Shown here: positions 16,629 to 25,540 of the stretch, piece after piece
Position numbering within the stretch: the stretch's first letter is position 1
Layout of the letters: the number at the start of each line of letters is the position of its first letter
Source: Belliella kenyensis
GTDB lineage: Bacteria > Bacteroidota > Bacteroidia > Cytophagales > Cyclobacteriaceae
Length of the DNA: 64,000 bases
Direction: 5' to 3'
Assembly (NCBI RefSeq): GCF_022549675.1
Contig: NZ_JAKZGR010000008.1
Location: 1 to 64,000 of the forward strand
The notes under the pieces: model-generated
Told to the model about the DNA's origin: nothing
The model's input: the letters and a program-made list of their open reading frames with translations, nothing else
The model's database searches: none
Program-made: the position numbers and the translations under genes

Positions 16629-18152
16629 TTAAAGGGATGAAAGATTGACTACATCATAAAGATGTGTGTACGTCTTTTTGTCACGCATAAAAGGATACTC
16701 GTTTTCCAAGTGCAGGTCGGAAATTATATTTTGATAGTTTCTCTCTTTTAAGTTTTGTCTGATTCTGTCAAACATAAACTTAGCCTGAGTAGGATCATGA
16801 GGTATAACGCCAAGCCACTGACGCAGACCTGCCCGAGGAGCAGAAGGTCGCTTGATAGTTTTAATCCAAAACAGAAGTTCATCTATCGTGCTGTAGGAGT
16901 TATTTTTATCAATGAAGTAAGGGCCAAAATCGAATCGGATATGGCCATGATCAAGCATTTGATCTACAATAGCAGAATAGTCCTCTACAAAGCTTGATTG
17001 GACTTTATGGAAAATCGCAGAAGATGGTATTTTCCCCTCAATAAGATTGGACTTCGAGGATGTTTTGGCCGCGGCTGTTAAAGACTCGCTCAAATGAACT
17101 CCGTAATGAAATGGAAAATTTGGTTTTACAAAACTCACTCCAGCACATGCAGTTAGTCCTTTGCTCAGACCAAGATTTTTGTCTTCGATTTTTAGCCTTT
17201 TCTCGAGTTCAAGGAACATCGACTTTGTGTTTGCTTCGAATTTTTTGAGAAAGACGTTTGCAAAAGGAATTGCTGCATCCCCTTTAATTATCACGGTTAT
17301 ATCATCTCCTCCCAAAAGAATCGGTCGAATCGGAGGTTCATAGGATTCAGATTTGGAATCATTTCCAAAAATTTCTTGATACGCTTCTCTTACAGATTGT
17401 TTGGTGGCCAAATCAAGGGTTTTGGAAAACTCCCTGATAACTTCTTTTATACCATCCCCTTCAATTTTACTGTAAATCGACATGATATGAGCCCCTAATC
17501 CATTACCGTCTGCATGAATTATTCCCAACCAATTATTCCCTGAAGTGAAATCCCCCCATTCTACTGCTAGTTCGGAGTTGTCCCTTATGGCCGTGGCTTT
17601 TTTCCTTCCTGTCAAAACCTCCATTAGCTTTGACTCGCTTATTGCTGCACGCTTATGTTTATTTAACTGGCCTAAGTCTATTATTTCATCTTTTTCATAC
17701 TTTACCCCCAGTCCTCCTGTTCTTCTTGCAGAAGCTCCAATTTTAAAAGGATTATAATCACCCAGAATATAGTTCGCTTTGTTTCGCTGTATCCTTAACC
17801 TATCTTCTAATGCTTGCAGAGCCTTACCATATGTTTCAAAATCATCTAGTGTGACTGTTGCCTGACTCACAGTAATCCCTGGAGCTTTCAACATCGCTTT
17901 TTTTGAAAACCCTTTCACAACTTTTTGACAGTCATCCGCTTTATTAAATTCGTATTTAATATTTCCAGCTGCACTCAAAATCAAGTCTCCCTCGTGAAAC
18001 GAAATTCCATTCTCCTCAAGAAACTCTTTGAAAAAGGTACTGCTCAAATAATCAACCAATTCACTCCCCCCCACAATTTCCTTCAACTTATTGGTCTGAA
18101 AAATAAAACTTTGGATGCCCTGTATACTGGCTCCGTATAAATATTTACTCAT
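16629..18152 (-). CDS. cas10: Cas10, HD-less, with intact cyclase motif
   Basis: A 507-aa protein. It begins directly with a palm-like domain ('YLYGASIQGIQSFIF'), so the N-terminal HD nuclease of many Cas10 proteins is absent and target-activated DNA cutting by Cas10 is not expected. The first palm has 'IIHADGNGLGAHIMSIY' (211-227) and the second the cyclase motif 'LLGGDDITVII' with GGDD at 281-284; 'LTACAGVSFVKPNFPFHYG' follows, as in other Cas10. It should make cyclic oligoadenylates when target RNA is bound, which matches the two CARF effectors in the locus. It overlaps cas6 by 4 nt. The absence of HD fits several III-D systems. Confidence 0.93.
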   Translation of the reverse strand: MSKYLYGASIQGIQSFIFQTNKLKEIVGGSELVDYLSSTFFKEFLEENGISFHEGDLILSAAGNIKYEFNKADDCQKVVKGFSKKAMLKAPGITVSQATVTLDDFETYGKALQALEDRLRIQRNKANYILGDYNPFKIGASARRTGGLGVKYEKDEIIDLGQLNKHKRAAISESKLMEVLTGRKKATAIRDNSELAVEWGDFTSGNNWLGIIHADGNGLGAHIMSIYSKIEGDGIKEVIREFSKTLDLATKQSVREAYQEIFGNDSKSESYEPPIRPILLGGDDITVIIKGDAAIPFANVFLKKFEANTKSMFLELEKRLKIEDKNLGLSKGLTACAGVSFVKPNFPFHYGVHLSESLTAAAKTSSKSNLIEGKIPSSAIFHKVQSSFVEDYSAIVDQMLDHGHIRFDFGPYFIDKNNSYSTIDELLFWIKTIKRPSAPRAGLRQWLGVIPHDPTQAKFMFDRIRQNLKERNYQNIISDLHLENEYPFMRDKKTYTHLYDVVNLSSL

Positions 18153-18835
18153 ATCGCTAATTTTTTAATTGTTGCTTTTTCTATTGTCCCAAATCCTATA
18201 CTGCTACTCTTGCCTAAGCCTATACCATACGGCAGAAATACATTGGTTTTGAATATTAAATCAAAGCTTAATACCTTCTTTTTCTTTAAGTATGTCCAAT
18301 TTGATTTGATTATGGAAGTAATCTTCACACTTACTGCTTCTTCAATAAACCAGTCCAAACCTTTGGCCATGGAAAGTATATTTCCGACCATCACCCTTTC
18401 CAAGAAGGCTATTTGATCAACCAAACCATCTAGACTAATGTACTTTTCATAATTCTCTCCATGTAATGGAAGCCATCTTTTGATCTGATAGGTGAAAAAT
18501 TCATCACTTACTTGAAAGTTACATGTTTGAATAGATACGTTTTTTACCATAAGTGCTGTATGCTTATTTCCTATCCTTACCTGACCGATATTGTTAATGA
18601 AAAAATGATGAATCTCCTCCACCCCTTCCTTGATACAAAGAATACTTGCATGATTCCCTTCCCTTTTATATTGTATCGCTGGATACTTATAATGTAGCTT
18701 ATCATCACTTAGATGATTGTGGAAAATCACATGAGATCGACCCACTGTCTCTATCACTGCTCCCCTAAATGATGGTATTTCGAAATCTTGGATGATTGTA
18801 TCAAAAACTACCTTGACGATTCTAATTTGTGGCAT
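18149..18835 (-). CDS. cas6: Cas6 pre-crRNA endoribonuclease (Cas6b-like)
   Basis: A 228-aa protein. 'EIPSFRGAVIE', 'HVIFHNHLSDDKLHYKYPAIQYK' (about 35-57, with several His) and the C-terminal glycine-rich loop 'YGIGLGKSSSIGFGTI' fit Cas6 proteins of the Cas6b type. The His cluster supplies candidate catalytic residues. Cas6 cuts each repeat to leave the 8-nt 5' tag, here predicted as AUUAAGAC. It is the first gene of the cas operon and overlaps cas10 by 4 nt, so crRNA processing and interference genes are co-expressed. Confidence 0.85.
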   Translation of the reverse strand: MPQIRIVKVVFDTIIQDFEIPSFRGAVIETVGRSHVIFHNHLSDDKLHYKYPAIQYKREGNHASILCIKEGVEEIHHFFINNIGQVRIGNKHTALMVKNVSIQTCNFQVSDEFFTYQIKRWLPLHGENYEKYISLDGLVDQIAFLERVMVGNILSMAKGLDWFIEEAVSVKITSIIKSNWTYLKKKKVLSFDLIFKTNVFLPYGIGLGKSSSIGFGTIEKATIKKLAI

Positions 18836-18887
18836 TTGAATTCACATTCATTTACATCAGTAAACTTTTTATAACAAAACTTCTTAA

Positions 18888-18932
18888 ATATATCAACTTC
18901 AACGTTGAAAACAAACTTAGTCGATATATCAA
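18888..18932 (-). promoter_or_regulatory. candidate operator and -7 element upstream of cas6
   Basis: A perfect 12-bp palindrome TTCAACGTTGAA (18898-18909) is flanked by two copies of ATATATCAA (18888-18896 and 18924-18932). Between them, on the minus strand, TAAGTTTG (18919-18912) matches the phylum -7 box TAnnTTTG, about 77 nt before the cas6 ATG. No well-spaced -33 box was found, so the promoter call is weak. The symmetric site overlapping the start region would suit a dimeric repressor. Confidence 0.35.
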
Positions 18933-19300
18933 TTTTTACTAAAAAAAGTAATTATTTACGAAGTTAAACTAAAACATTATGGATTTAAACCCAAACCTAT
19001 CAGATTTAAAGTAATTCAGTTTTTTAAAAAATCTTCATTAAGAGAATAAAATAATATGGATATACGGAACTTTGCCAACAACATTACAAAATTCCGATTT
19101 ATCTAACTTCCGATATTAATTGATATTGGATACTTATGGATATTGACCATTAAGAACCGGTTGAGCCAATGAATTGAAGTTGCTGGCAAAAAAGCGTATA
19201 ATCTGATAAAATAATATTTAAGCTAAGTAATTAAACAGCCTTTCGAAAGTTCTTTGATCCATACACCATATGATTTTCACCTCATTTTGAATCTCCTCCC

Positions 19301-19367
19301 CCTCGATTTGTGTCCTCCCAAACAGAAACTACCACTCTCCTCGGTTTGTGTCCTTACAAAATGAAAC
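19301..19367. repeat. imperfect 29-bp direct repeat
   Basis: 19301-19329 and 19339-19367 share 24 of 29 positions (both contain TTTGTGTCCT, preceded by CCTCG and followed by a GAAAC end). Origin unknown; composition is less AT-rich than the rest of the gap. Confidence 0.6.
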
Positions 19368-19427
19368 ACACCTAACCGTCTCCGACATGGCGCACATATT
19401 TGAAAAAAGCTCCATGCAAAACACCTC

Positions 19428-20276
19428 TTACCTAAAAACAAAATCAACCATTTTCATGGCTTCTTCCAGCTCTTGCTTGTTGAGGGATAAGGACTGACCT
19501 TCTTTTTCTAGGGAATGGATCAATTTTTCAGTAGCAACATTCCCAACCAGTTCATCTTTGGCCATCGGACATCCTCCAAATCCCTTCAAAGCACCATCAA
19601 ATCTCAAGCATCCTGCGTGAAACGCCGCTAGAACCTTTTCTTCCACTTGATCTGGTCTTGCGTGAAAGTGTGCCCCAAACTCTATATGGGGATAAGCTTG
19701 GATATTTAACTCAAAGAGGTCTCTGATCAATTCAACATTTGCAGTACCCACTGTATCTGCAAAGGATATAATCTTAACCCCAAGTTGGTCAAGCTTCTCA
19801 ATGAATTCAGCTACCATCTCAGGAGCATAAGGATCACCATAAGGATTACCAAAGCCCATGCTCAGATAAGTCACAAGTGATTTCCCTTTGACCTCTGTGA
19901 GGTTCTGAATTTCCTCTACAGCAATCAGGGCATCATTGATGGATTTGTTGGTATTGCGTTCTTGAAAAGTTTCAGAGATAGACAAGGGGAAACCCAAATA
20001 ATCAATCTGTTCGAAATGTAAGGCATCTTCTGCTCCTCTAGTGTTTGCCACAATAGCCAAGAGTTTTGATTTGCTTTCGAAAAGGTCCAAGTATTCTAGT
20101 ACCTCGGCAGTATCTCTCATCTGCGGCATCGCTTTAGGACTGACAAAGCTCCCAAAATCTATGGTATCGAATCCAATTTGCAATAATTGATTGATGTATG
20201 CTGCTTTGATAGCAGTATCAATAAAATTTGGGAGACCTTGCATGGCATCTCTTGGGCATTCTATGAGCTTTATCAT
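19428..20276 (-). CDS. hydroxymethylglutaryl-CoA lyase
   Basis: A 282-aa protein from the ATG at 20276 ('MIKLIECPRDAMQGL'); an upstream GTG at 20309 would add 11 residues not found in the family. It cleaves HMG-CoA to acetoacetate and acetyl-CoA, the last step of leucine breakdown. Visible are the substrate/metal Arg-Asp in 'ECPRDAMQG', 'FADTVGTANVE', the metal-binding His pair 'GAHFHARPD', and the catalytic Cys in 'KGFGGCPMAKDELVGN'. A TIM-barrel protein of normal length. It is separated from metF by about 290 nt and appears to be a single transcription unit. Other HMGL-like enzymes (isopropylmalate synthase) are excluded by length and the GGCP motif. Confidence 0.93.
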   Translation of the reverse strand: MIKLIECPRDAMQGLPNFIDTAIKAAYINQLLQIGFDTIDFGSFVSPKAMPQMRDTAEVLEYLDLFESKSKLLAIVANTRGAEDALHFEQIDYLGFPLSISETFQERNTNKSINDALIAVEEIQNLTEVKGKSLVTYLSMGFGNPYGDPYAPEMVAEFIEKLDQLGVKIISFADTVGTANVELIRDLFELNIQAYPHIEFGAHFHARPDQVEEKVLAAFHAGCLRFDGALKGFGGCPMAKDELVGNVATEKLIHSLEKEGQSLSLNKQELEEAMKMVDFVFR

Positions 20277-20568
20277 GCCATGAAGATAAATGCATGGTGC
20301 TAGAGGCACAAGTTTTTTTCATTAATAAATAAGATCAAACAATACAAAAACCTCAAGGAAACAAAAAATAATTCCCATAAATAGAAAAGAGGATATTGTA
20401 ATTGATTTATAACAACAAAAAACCTTCCAGGCTTCAATAGATTATCCCCAATAACTGACTGATAATCATTAAAAACCTGAAAGGTCTGAGGGTTTTAGAC
20501 ATCAACTAATACCAATTCTTCTAAAAGCATACTATAATCATCACGAAATTCTTTTAGACTACCTATGT

Positions 20569-21522
20569 TTAAAACACTTCCTTGGCAATCTTGTAGGTTG
20601 CATCTGCCTTGCTCATGGTATAGTAATGGAGGCATGGTGTTCCAGCAGCTATCAGTTCTTTGCTTTGTTGAATTGCCCACTCTATGCCAACTTGCTTCAC
20701 GTCGGCATTACTCTTACATTTTTCCAAATCATCCATCAGCGCATCAGGAAGATCTAGAAAAAATGTCCTTGGAAGCATGGTGATCTGGCCAAGGGTAGTG
20801 ATGGGTTTCAAGCCTGGAATAATCGGAATAGTAATACCTAAATCCCTGACTTTTTGCACAAACTCAAAATACTTCTGATTGTCAAAAAACATTTGGGTAA
20901 CGATATATTCAGCACCTGCATCTACTTTTTCTTTCAAATATTTCAAGTCAAACTTCAAGCTCGGTGCTTCAAAATGCTTCTCTGGATAGCCTGCTACTCC
21001 GACACAGAAATCTGTATGAAAACCAGTTTCTGTCTCTTCGTGAAGATACTTCCCATTATTCATTCCGATGATTTGACTCACCAAATCCTTGGTGTAGGCA
21101 TGGCCATCTGGCTCTGGAACAAACTTATTTTCACTCTTTGGTGCATCACCTCTCAGAGCGAGTACGTTTTGTACACCAATGAAGTTCAGGTCTATCAGTG
21201 CATTTTCAGTCTCTTCTTTGGTAAACCCTCCACATAGCAGGTGAGGTACAGCATCTACCTCAAAACGATTCATGATCGCTGCACAGATGCCCACGGTACC
21301 TGGACGCTTCTTAGTACTAACTTTTTCCAAAAGACCATTTGGATGTTTTTTATAGATAAATTCTTCCCTGTGGTAAGTCACATCGACAAATGGCGGATTG
21401 AACTCCATCAAAGGCTCAATTCCTACACAGAGGTCATTCAAACTCTGCCCTTTCAAGGGTGGGAGAATTTCAAAAGAAAAAAGCGTTTTCTTGGCTTGAT
21501 TGATATGTTCGGTGATTTTCAT
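20569..21522 (-). CDS. metF: methylenetetrahydrofolate reductase (MetF)
   Basis: A 317-aa FAD-dependent TIM barrel that reduces 5,10-methylene-THF to 5-methyl-THF, the methyl donor for methionine synthase encoded just upstream. Signatures: 'FSFEILPPLKG' (catalytic Glu region), 'VDVTYHREEF', 'NVLALRGDAPK', 'YIVTQMFFDN' and 'IPIIPGLKPI'. The start is 2 nt after the metH stop, so metH and metF form one operon under the SAM riboswitch. Length and motifs are normal. Confidence 0.96.
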   Translation of the reverse strand: MKITEHINQAKKTLFSFEILPPLKGQSLNDLCVGIEPLMEFNPPFVDVTYHREEFIYKKHPNGLLEKVSTKKRPGTVGICAAIMNRFEVDAVPHLLCGGFTKEETENALIDLNFIGVQNVLALRGDAPKSENKFVPEPDGHAYTKDLVSQIIGMNNGKYLHEETETGFHTDFCVGVAGYPEKHFEAPSLKFDLKYLKEKVDAGAEYIVTQMFFDNQKYFEFVQKVRDLGITIPIIPGLKPITTLGQITMLPRTFFLDLPDALMDDLEKCKSNADVKQVGIEWAIQQSKELIAAGTPCLHYYTMSKADATYKIAKEVF

Positions 21523-21524
21523 AA

Positions 21525-24221
21525 TTAAGATTCTTGTACATTAAATGATGGGGTATAAGCTAGATTTGGAGATAGCCATCTTTCTGCTTGGGCTTGACTT
21601 ACTCCTTTTCTTCTGGCGTAATCTGCCACTTGATCCTCGGCGATTTTTCCAAGACCAAAATATTTGCTCTCTGGATGACCAAAATAGAATCCACTAACTG
21701 ACGAAGTAGGATACATGGCAAAACTATCTGTAAGCGTAATACCGATGTTTTTCTCCACCTCTAGCAAATCAAAAAGCGTTCGCTTCTCAGAGTGTTCTGG
21801 ACAAGCTGGATATCCTGGTGCTGGTCTGATTCCTGCATAAGACTCCTTGATCAATGCCTCATTATCAAGCTGTTCCTCCTTAGCATATCCCCAAAGCTCC
21901 TTCCTAACTAACTCATGCAAATACTCTGCACCAGCTTCGGCCAGCCTGTCTGCCAAGGATTTGAGCATAATGTCATTATAATCATCCCCTTTGGCTTGGA
22001 ATTCCTCAAGCTTCTTCTCAATACCCCATCCAGCTGTTACTGCAAAGCCTCCCAGATAATCCGTTTTGTCTGGATGAATATAATCTGCAAGAGACCTATT
22101 GGGTACTCCTTTTCCTTTTTTGCCCTGCTGACGAAGGAAATGGAAACTCAAACCTTGCTCTGACATCACCAAATCATCACTCACACGCTGTACTGGATAT
22201 AGGCCTACTACTGCTTTGGCTTGCAGCCACTTTTCAGAAATGATATTATCAAGCATGGCATTGGCTTCATTGTATAGCCTGGTAGCTTCCTCACCAACTA
22301 CTTTATCATCAAGGATCTTTGGAAATTTCCCTGAAAGCATCCAAGTGCTAAAGAATGGCGTCCAATCTATATAACCTCTCAATACCTCAAGGTCAATATC
22401 ATCTAGTACTGTCGTTCCAAGTTTTTTCGGAGTAAAAGGCTCAAAACTTCCCCAATCTATAAACACTGGGTTAGCTTTAGCTTCCTCGTAGGTAGCCATT
22501 TGCTTCACTTGCTGCTTGGCTTCATGCTCTATTCTTAGCTGTCTGTAAGTCTCTTTGATCTGCTTATGATAGGCCACCTTGGTTTCCTCAGAGATGGACT
22601 CTCCTGCGATAGGAACTGACTTAGAAGCATCAGTCACATGAATTACAGTACCAGAATAAACTGGGTCTATCTTCACAGCAGTATGAATCCGCGAAGTAGT
22701 AGCGCCGCCTATCAGCAATGGGATAGTCAAACCCTGTCGCTCCATCTCTGCGGCCACATATACCATTTCGTCTAAAGAAGGGGTGATCAGACCACTTAGG
22801 CCGATGATATCTACTTTGTTAGCAATGGCCTCATCGATGATTTTCTGCGCGTCGACCATCACACCCAAGTCAATGATCTGATAGCTATTGCATGCCAAAA
22901 CAACACCAACAATATTCTTTCCTATATCATGAACATCACCTTTGACGGTGGCCAGCAATATTTTCTTGATACTACTTTGCTCATCACTATAGCCTTCATC
23001 TCCTGCTTTGGGCATAAATGGCTCAAGATAGGCTACTGCTTTTTTCATTACTCTAGCGGATTTCACCACTTGTGGAAGGAACATTTTCCCTTCGCCAAAC
23101 AAGTCCCCAACCACATTCATCCCATCCATCAAAGGTCCCTCTATCACTTTGAGAGGGTTATTTAATTCAATTCTTGCCGCTTCTGTATCTTCTATGATAT
23201 AATCCAAAATACCTTTGACTAATGCATGCTCTATCCGCTTAGATACTGACTCATCTCTCCATAGCTCAGCCGTTGCTTCCTTTTTGTCAGTGGCCTTTAC
23301 TGTCTCTGCAAACTCCAGTAACTCCTCTGTAGCAGCATCATGCTTGTCAAAAAGAACATCCTCCACCTTTTTGAGTAGGTCCTTCGGAATATCATCATAG
23401 ATTTCAAGCATTGTGGGGTTGACGATCCCCATATCCATACCATGTCTGATTGCATGATAGAGAAATGCCGCATGCATGGCTTCTCTCACAGGGTTGTTTC
23501 CTCTAAAAGAAAAACTCACATTACTCACTCCCCCACTTACTTTTGCTCCTAGTAAGTTTTGCTTGATCCATTGCGTAGCGTTGAAAAAATCTATGGCATT
23601 CTTTCTGTGCTCCTCCATACCTGTCGCCACTGGAAAGATATTCGGATCAAAGATGATATCTTGAGGATTGAATTTCACTTCATTGACCAAAATATCATAA
23701 CTCCTTTTGCATATATCAATTCGCCTCTGATAAGTGTCAGCCTGTCCTACCTCATCAAATGCCATCACTACTACGGCAGCTCCAAACTTCTTGATCGTCT
23801 TAGCTTGGTGCACAAACTCTTCCTCACCATTTTTCAAACTTATGGAGTTTACGATTCCTTTCCCTTGCACACATTTCAGCCCAGCAAGTATGATTTCCCA
23901 CCTACTGCTGTCTATCATGATAGGGATCCTGCTGATCTCTGGTTCTGAAGCGATCAAATTCAAAAATCGTTGCATAGCAACTACACCGTCCAGCATACCT
24001 TCATCCATACAGACATCCAGTATCTGTGCTCCTCCTCTCACTTGGTCTAGCGCGACCTCCAAAGCCTCATCATACTGACCATTCAGAATCAACCTTGCAA
24101 ATTTTTTGGAACCTGTGATATTGGTTCGCTCCCCAATATTTACAAAATTGATCTCAGGCGTAAAAACTAGGGGTTCCAGGCCTGAAAGCTTCAATACGTT
24201 TCTATGTTTTATCTTACTCAT
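21525..24221 (-). CDS. metH: methionine synthase, C-terminal part: folate, cobalamin and activation domains
   Basis: An 898-aa protein holding the last three modules of cobalamin-dependent methionine synthase. Residues about 20-290 are the pterin-binding barrel ('[20 protein letters not shown]'); 320-410 the cap; 415-545 the cobalamin domain with Asp429-x-His431-x-x-Gly434 ('GDVHDIGKN'), His431 being the lower cobalt ligand; the rest is the activation domain with the AdoMet segment '[17 protein letters not shown]'. It lacks the homocysteine domain, which is supplied by the overlapping upstream gene (8-nt overlap, different frame). Both parts are intact, and a two-gene MetH is common in this phylum, so this is a natural split, not a broken gene. 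Confidence 0.95.
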   Translation of the reverse strand: MSKIKHRNVLKLSGLEPLVFTPEINFVNIGERTNITGSKKFARLILNGQYDEALEVALDQVRGGAQILDVCMDEGMLDGVVAMQRFLNLIASEPEISRIPIMIDSSRWEIILAGLKCVQGKGIVNSISLKNGEEEFVHQAKTIKKFGAAVVVMAFDEVGQADTYQRRIDICKRSYDILVNEVKFNPQDIIFDPNIFPVATGMEEHRKNAIDFFNATQWIKQNLLGAKVSGGVSNVSFSFRGNNPVREAMHAAFLYHAIRHGMDMGIVNPTMLEIYDDIPKDLLKKVEDVLFDKHDAATEELLEFAETVKATDKKEATAELWRDESVSKRIEHALVKGILDYIIEDTEAARIELNNPLKVIEGPLMDGMNVVGDLFGEGKMFLPQVVKSARVMKKAVAYLEPFMPKAGDEGYSDEQSSIKKILLATVKGDVHDIGKNIVGVVLACNSYQIIDLGVMVDAQKIIDEAIANKVDIIGLSGLITPSLDEMVYVAAEMERQGLTIPLLIGGATTSRIHTAVKIDPVYSGTVIHVTDASKSVPIAGESISEETKVAYHKQIKETYRQLRIEHEAKQQVKQMATYEEAKANPVFIDWGSFEPFTPKKLGTTVLDDIDLEVLRGYIDWTPFFSTWMLSGKFPKILDDKVVGEEATRLYNEANAMLDNIISEKWLQAKAVVGLYPVQRVSDDLVMSEQGLSFHFLRQQGKKGKGVPNRSLADYIHPDKTDYLGGFAVTAGWGIEKKLEEFQAKGDDYNDIMLKSLADRLAEAGAEYLHELVRKELWGYAKEEQLDNEALIKESYAGIRPAPGYPACPEHSEKRTLFDLLEVEKNIGITLTDSFAMYPTSSVSGFYFGHPESKYFGLGKIAEDQVADYARRKGVSQAQAERWLSPNLAYTPSFNVQES

Positions 24222-25275
24222 CTGAATCGCTTAACAGTTCTAATTTCCTAGGGCCATACTTGGAAGCTAACCTCGCCAATGCTGCTATGTGATCTGGCGT
24301 CGTACCACAGCATCCTCCAAGTACGTTAATCATTCCTTCCTTTAGAAAATCCTCCACTTGGTCTGACATCTCTTGTGCATCTTGGTCATATTGCCCAAAT
24401 TCATTTGGCAATCCAGCATTAGGGTATGCACTTACATAAAATGGAGCATGGTCTGCCAACACTTTCAAATATGGCCTCAACTCCTTAGCACCCAATGCAC
24501 AATTGAGTCCAATGCTAAAGAGGGGTATGTGAGACACTGAAATCAAAAATGCTTCCGTGGTCTGTCCAGAAAGTGTCCTTCCTGAAGCGTCAGTTATCGT
24601 ACCTGAAATCATCACAGGTATGCCACCATCTACGGGATCGAGAGGTAGTCCTCGGCTCTCAAATACATCTTGAATGGCATAAATAGCTGCCTTGGCATTC
24701 AAAGTATCAAAGATCGTCTCTACCAAAATGATATCTGAACCTCCATCAAGTAATCCTTCCACTTGCTCTTTGTATGCTTCTGCAAGCTGATCAAAGGTCA
24801 CTGCTCTATATCCTGGATCATTGACATCTGGAGAAATTGACGCTGTTCTATTAGTAGGGCCAACTGCCCCAGCAACGAATCTAGGCTGATTAGGAGTTTT
24901 GGCCGAATATTCCAAAGCAACTTCTTTGGCGATTTTAGCTGATTCATAATTTATCTGATAGGCCAAATGTTCCAGCCCATAATCAGCTTGGGCAATGGTC
25001 GTACCACTGAAAGTGTTTGTTTCGATGATGTCTGCTCCTACTTCAAGGTATGCTGCATGGATAGCCTTGATCACATCAGGTCTACTCAGAGACAAAAGAT
25101 CATTATTGCCTTTCAAAGCTTTGGGGTGATCAGCTAAGTCTGCGGTTCTAAAATCCTCTTCAGCAAGCTTATATCGCTGAATCATCGTCCCCATGGCTCC
25201 ATCTAGAATGAGGACTCTTTGCTTGGCTTGTTTTAGGAGTATATCGGTTCTATTCATTTGCTCATTTGATTTCAA
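24214..25275 (-). CDS. metH: methionine synthase, N-terminal part: homocysteine S-methyltransferase domain
   Basis: A 353-aa barrel matching the homocysteine-binding module of MetH: '[23 protein letters not shown]', '[18 protein letters not shown]', '[20 protein letters not shown]' and the zinc ligands in '[15 protein letters not shown]' and '[12 protein letters not shown]'. It transfers the methyl group from methylcobalamin of the partner protein to zinc-bound homocysteine. First gene of the metH-metH-metF operon; its ATG lies about 52 nt after a SAM-I riboswitch. Stop overlaps the next start by 8 nt. Confidence 0.94.
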   Translation of the reverse strand: MKSNEQMNRTDILLKQAKQRVLILDGAMGTMIQRYKLAEEDFRTADLADHPKALKGNNDLLSLSRPDVIKAIHAAYLEVGADIIETNTFSGTTIAQADYGLEHLAYQINYESAKIAKEVALEYSAKTPNQPRFVAGAVGPTNRTASISPDVNDPGYRAVTFDQLAEAYKEQVEGLLDGGSDIILVETIFDTLNAKAAIYAIQDVFESRGLPLDPVDGGIPVMISGTITDASGRTLSGQTTEAFLISVSHIPLFSIGLNCALGAKELRPYLKVLADHAPFYVSAYPNAGLPNEFGQYDQDAQEMSDQVEDFLKEGMINVLGGCCGTTPDHIAALARLASKYGPRKLELLSDSDE

Positions 25276-25327
25276 AAACTTATGCGAGCAAGAACCGGAA
25301 GAAAAAAGACATTGAATCTAATCTACC

Positions 25328-25429
25328 GCTCATCTTTTTCCGAACTATTTTCAGAATGGGAGTTAGCACCTTGTTGATTCAGGTTGCTAAGACGTCGCAG
25401 GGCCCTTCCCTCGGTCTTTCTCGATAAGC
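25328..25429 (-). promoter_or_regulatory. SAM-I (S-box) riboswitch upstream of metH
   Basis: On the minus strand the leader contains the SAM-I core pieces in order: P1 5' arm GCTTATC (25429-25423), CGAGAAAGACCGAGGGA, GGGCCC, TTAGCAACC, AAGGTGCTAACTCC and the P1 3' arm GATGAGC (25334-25328). These match the conserved S-box consensus (AGA, GAGGGA, GGCCC, GCAACC, GGTGCTAAxTCC). It should reduce metH/metF expression when S-adenosylmethionine is plentiful. No T-rich terminator is evident between P1 and the ATG, so control may be on translation. Confidence 0.92.
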
Positions 25430-25484
25430 AACTTCAAAGTTACAGTCTATTCTTTAATTTTAGTATTATTTTTAAAAAATCTTT

Positions 25485-25492
25485 CAAACCTA
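25485..25492 (-). promoter_or_regulatory. -7 element for the metH operon
   Basis: TAGGTTTG on the minus strand matches the phylum -7 box TAnnTTTG and lies about 55 nt upstream of the riboswitch, giving a sensible leader start near 25478. No good -33 box was found. Confidence 0.4.
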
Positions 25493-25540
25493 AGTGCAAT
25501 TGCTAAGAAAATGCCTTAGATGATTCGCTAAAAAATCAAA

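Larger units (their letters stand above)
18836..19427. other. gene-free upstream region of the cas operon
   Basis: 592 nt without a convincing gene, very AT-rich from 18836 to about 19130. It must contain the promoter of the cas6-cas10 operon and the 3' end of the HMG-CoA lyase transcript. Listed separately are a palindrome with flanking repeats and a 29-bp direct repeat. I saw no tRNA, small gene or clear terminator. Confidence 0.7.

Noticed and set aside
1-18835. Reverse-transcriptase or Cas4 component in the CRISPR locus
   Set aside because: No gene shows RT or Cas4 motifs; the polymerase-like gene is of the primase family.
20340-20500. Long inverted repeat ACCTTCCAGG ... CCTGAAAGGT after metF
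   Set aside because: The arms are about 50 nt apart and imperfect; not convincing as a terminator.
20495-20680. 61-aa open frame overlapping the end of metF
   Set aside because: It is an out-of-frame shadow with no recognisable features.
24214-24221. Possible frameshift breaking metH
   Set aside because: Both halves begin and end cleanly with complete domains and an 8-nt overlap, and a two-gene MetH is usual in this phylum.
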